From Chryseobacterium oryctis (GTDB lineage Bacteria; Bacteroidota; Bacteroidia; Flavobacteriales; Weeksellaceae), in the NCBI RefSeq assembly GCF_025971925.1, contig NZ_JAPDHV010000001.1, positions 124,001-188,000 on the forward strand: a DNA stretch of 64,000 nucleotides. Reading direction: 5' to 3'. A program made the translations under genes and the position numbers. Shown here one piece after another: positions 61,962-64,000 of this stretch. Within the stretch, counting starts at the first letter, position 1, and each line of letters begins with the position of its first letter. The notes beneath the pieces are model-generated. The model ran no database searches. It had not been told where the DNA came from and saw only the letters and a list, made by a program, of their open reading frames with translations.

Positions 61962-61990
61962 AAAATCTCTCAAAAATTTTGAGAGATTTT
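61962..61990 (+). terminator. Terminator of the HAD gene
   Basis: Fourteen-bp palindrome arms AAAATCTCTCAAAA / TTTTGAGAGATTTT with one central base. Confidence 0.92.
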
Positions 61991-62004
61991 TTATTTGCTT
62001 TTGT

Positions 62005-62084
62005 TATTGTCATTCTGAATAAAACGAAGTGAAATGAAGAATCTATTTTAAATATTAGATTTCTCCTATCGTCGAAACGACAAA
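62005..62084. repeat. Dispersed-repeat-like intergenic element
   Basis: The sequence starts TTGTCATTCTGAAT, continues AACGAAGTGAAATGAAGAATCT, and closes with AGATTTCTCC...CGTCGAAACGACAA, so its ends are related as an imperfect inverted repeat. I remember this 'GTCATTCTGAACGAAGTGAAGAATCT' form as widespread between flavobacterial genes. Only one copy is in the window. Confidence 0.55.
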
Positions 62085-62099
62085 CCCAAGTTCAATATT

Positions 62100-63494
62100 C
62101 TATTTATATCCAAGAATTTTCAATACATCCTCAGGTTCTTGCTTTTCACGGAAAATTTCATATTGCAATTCTCCATTCTCATCTTTTTGAATCAAAATAT
62201 GTCTCGGCTGAGGCATCAAACAGTGATGAATTCCTCCAAATCCACTGATTGTTTCCTGATACGCTCCTGTATGGAAAAACCCAATATATAAAGGTTTTGT
62301 ATCACTGAAAACAGGCAAATAAATGGCATTGGTATGTTGTTCGGAGTTGTAATAATCATCTGAATCACACGTTAAACCACCCAAGAAAACTCTTTCATAA
62401 GTATCTTCCCATCTGTTCAGAGGAAGCATGATAAAGTGTCTCGAAATTGCCCAAGTATCAGGAAGTGTTGTCATGAAAGAAGAATCAATCATGTTCCATT
62501 TTTCTCTATCATTCTGACGTTTTTGAGAAATAATTTTATAAATATTTGCACCACTTTCTCCCACAGTAAAACTTCCGAATTCTGTGTAAATATTTGGCTC
62601 TTCAACCCCTTCTTCCTCACAGAATTTCTTGATTTGAGAAACAATTTCCTCAACCATGTACTGATAATCATAATCAAAGTTCAAAGAAGTTTTAATAGGA
62701 AAACCACCACCAATGTTTAATGAATCAACTTCCGGTGCAATTTTCTTCAAACGCGCATACACACGAAGACATTTATACAATTCGTTCCAATAATATGCTG
62801 TATCCTTAATTCCGGTATTGATGAAGAAATGAAGCATTTTCAATCTTGCATTCGGGTGCTCAGCAATTTTTTGACTGTAATATGGAATAATATCTTTATA
62901 TCCGATGCCTAATCTTGAGGTATAAAATTCGAATTTAGGCTCTTCCTCTGAAGCAATTCTTATTCCGATGTCAAAAGTTGAATCAATACTTTCCGTAAGC
63001 TTATCCAGCTCACGGTAATTATCTAAAATTGGAGTAATATTTTCAAAACCGCTATTGATCATATCCGAGATTTTCGCCAGATAATCATCAGTTTTAAAAC
63101 CATTACATATAACTTCAATATTTTTATCTACTTTTCCGTTTTCGTACAAAGATTTTACAATATCCATGTCATAGGCAGAAGAAGTTTCAATAGAAATATC
63201 ATTTTTTAAAGCTTCCTCTAATACAAATTTGAAATGACTTGATTTTGTACAATAACAATAAGTATAACTCTTTTTATATTCGGTTTTCTCAAAGGCCTCC
63301 TTAAACCAGCTTTTCGCTTTCTGGATATTTTGAGAAATTCTCGGCAGGTAGCTAATTTTTAGCGGGGTGCCAAATTTTTCAACAACATCCATTAAAGGAA
63401 TGTCGTGAAATAACAAATTGTTCTCAGAAACATTAAACTCTTCTGTCGGGAAGTATAACGTCTGATCAATAAGTTCCGAGTATTTTATTTTCAT
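62100..63494 (-). CDS. speA: Arginine decarboxylase
   Basis: Makes agmatine from arginine. The 464-residue protein is a fold-type III PLP decarboxylase, shorter than the E. coli SpeA (658), which has insertions. The PLP lysine is Lys84 in YCYCTKSSHFKFV, with the preceding EKFGTPLKISYLPR (39-52) as the usual strand. Later landmarks are LHFFINTGIKDTAY and NIGGGFPIKTSLNFDY, then CDSDDYYNSEQH with the second active-site Cys. Together with speB in the window it gives the arginine-agmatine-putrescine route. It and speB are not in one operon. Confidence 0.9.
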   Translation of the reverse strand: MKIKYSELIDQTLYFPTEEFNVSENNLLFHDIPLMDVVEKFGTPLKISYLPRISQNIQKAKSWFKEAFEKTEYKKSYTYCYCTKSSHFKFVLEEALKNDISIETSSAYDMDIVKSLYENGKVDKNIEVICNGFKTDDYLAKISDMINSGFENITPILDNYRELDKLTESIDSTFDIGIRIASEEEPKFEFYTSRLGIGYKDIIPYYSQKIAEHPNARLKMLHFFINTGIKDTAYYWNELYKCLRVYARLKKIAPEVDSLNIGGGFPIKTSLNFDYDYQYMVEEIVSQIKKFCEEEGVEEPNIYTEFGSFTVGESGANIYKIISQKRQNDREKWNMIDSSFMTTLPDTWAISRHFIMLPLNRWEDTYERVFLGGLTCDSDDYYNSEQHTNAIYLPVFSDTKPLYIGFFHTGAYQETISGFGGIHHCLMPQPRHILIQKDENGELQYEIFREKQEPEDVLKILGYK

Positions 63495-63605
63495 TTCTAA
63501 ATAAGTGAATTAAGAAATGCAAAATTGCTAAAAAAGTTTGATTTTTTAGCGTTAAATTTATTATAAATTTTCAAGCATTTCTCGGTAAAAACATCATATT
63601 GATTA

Positions 63606-64000
63606 TCAGTATGTAAACTTCTGAATGTATTGCTGTCTTTTATCTTCAGAAATTCCCAAAACCTGTTGAATATATATATCAATTGAACCGTATTTTTTAT
63701 TAATTTCATTAAAAGCAGCATCAAGATAGGCTGTTTCAACCCAGCTCAATTTTTCTAAAACTTTCAAATCCATTTTGGGATATAAAAAATGTAAATTATT
63801 TGCCTGTTTAAGCCTTTTCTGAACAAGTTTTTCTCTATAATTATTGGACAAAAGATATTCATTATAAATAGTTTGCTTGTCAAATTTCAAAATTGTCAAA
63901 AGCAAAGCAGTCGTAATTCCGGTTCGGTCTTTTCCGGCAGTACAATGGTATAAAACAGGCAGATCTGAATCTAAAATTTCCGTGATAATTTTCTTGATAA
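63606..64000 (-). CDS. Tyrosine/dual-specificity phosphatase, 3' part
   Basis: A partial protein-tyrosine-phosphatase-like gene whose 5' end lies beyond the window. The minus-strand frame is open to the last base and contains the P-loop HCTAGKDRTG (63918-63947), with the catalytic Cys and Arg, then ITTALLLTILKFDKQ. After this a helical segment with 'WVETAYLDAAFNEINKKYG' and 'ISEDKRQQYIQKF' ends the protein. The TTG at 63905 is not the true start. The type is the tyrosine phosphatase Y_phosphatase3 family, common in bacteria; substrates may be phosphotyrosine proteins or phosphoinositide-like molecules. Confidence 0.85.
   Translation of the reverse strand, partial: IKKIITEILDSDLPVLYHCTAGKDRTGITTALLLTILKFDKQTIYNEYLLSNNYREKLVQKRLKQANNLHFLYPKMDLKVLEKLSWVETAYLDAAFNEINKKYGSIDIYIQQVLGISEDKRQQYIQKFTY

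Noticed and set aside
63497-63739. 80-residue minus-strand ORF after speA
   Set aside because: It overlaps the tyrosine phosphatase in a different frame and has no recognisable features.

Overview
The window looks like a chromosomal segment of a Flavobacteriia genome, most likely Chryseobacterium or a close relative in the Weeksellaceae. This is inferred from sequence content only. The DNA is AT-rich, Shine-Dalgarno sequences are weak, and several genes are preceded by the Bacteroidota -7 promoter motif TAnnTTTG. The gene content agrees: gliding/T9SS genes gldB and gldC, three T9SS-sorted secreted proteins, TonB-dependent receptors, a PafA-type alkaline phosphatase, GG-leader 'bacteriocin-like' peptides and a CCC-motif membrane protein. 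I see no rRNA, tRNA, CRISPR array, IS element or prophage.

Layout. 1-3.2 kb: 3' part of a TonB-dependent receptor plus a beta-helix surface lipoprotein. 3.2-12.5 kb: housekeeping and small genes (hemL, a LysM glucosaminidase, a D-cysteine desulfhydrase-like enzyme, DUF5522 and DUF4136 proteins, a T9SS endonuclease I, an old yellow enzyme, cytidine deaminase). 12.5-14.7 kb: a cobalamin riboswitch followed by a BtuB-like receptor. 14.8-21.2 kb, minus strand: cca, a threonylcarbamoyl-AMP synthase, DinB, an NTF2-like protein, a trans-sulfuration enzyme, gldC and gldB. 21.3-25.3 kb, plus strand: an LRR protein, two GNATs, nadE, then a compact cluster of exported barnase, archaemetzincin-like protease and barstar. 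25.4-31 kb: two T9SS secreted proteins and two tandem TPR membrane proteins, only the first of which carries an AraC-type DNA-binding domain; a 61-bp element is repeated upstream of both secreted-protein genes. 31-37.5 kb: pafA, two GG-leader peptides, mdh, an NdpA-like nucleoid protein and unknowns. 37.5-40.3 kb: a porin-Dcu transporter operon. 40.5-45.9 kb: dnaK divergent from a ppk1-ppx operon. 46-52.7 kb: a membrane micropeptide, NifU/Mrp Fe-S proteins, a GH92 mannosidase, a PhyH-like oxygenase and a dicarboxylate/amino-acid symporter. 52.9-58.6 kb: a BON-domain pair, an outer-membrane barrel and a CocE-like hydrolase. 58.7-64 kb: ada-alkB DNA repair, agmatinase (speB), a HAD phosphatase, arginine decarboxylase (speA) and a partial tyrosine phosphatase.

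The most interesting unit is the barnase-metalloprotease-barstar cluster at 23858-25296. It resembles an exported ribonuclease with cytoplasmic immunity and a lipoprotein-like zinc protease between them. Its barnase carries two cysteines at positions equivalent to barnase residues 43 and 80. The second is the 26.7-31 kb region, where a duplicated upstream element and a TPR-AraC regulator suggest a small dedicated regulon of secreted proteins.
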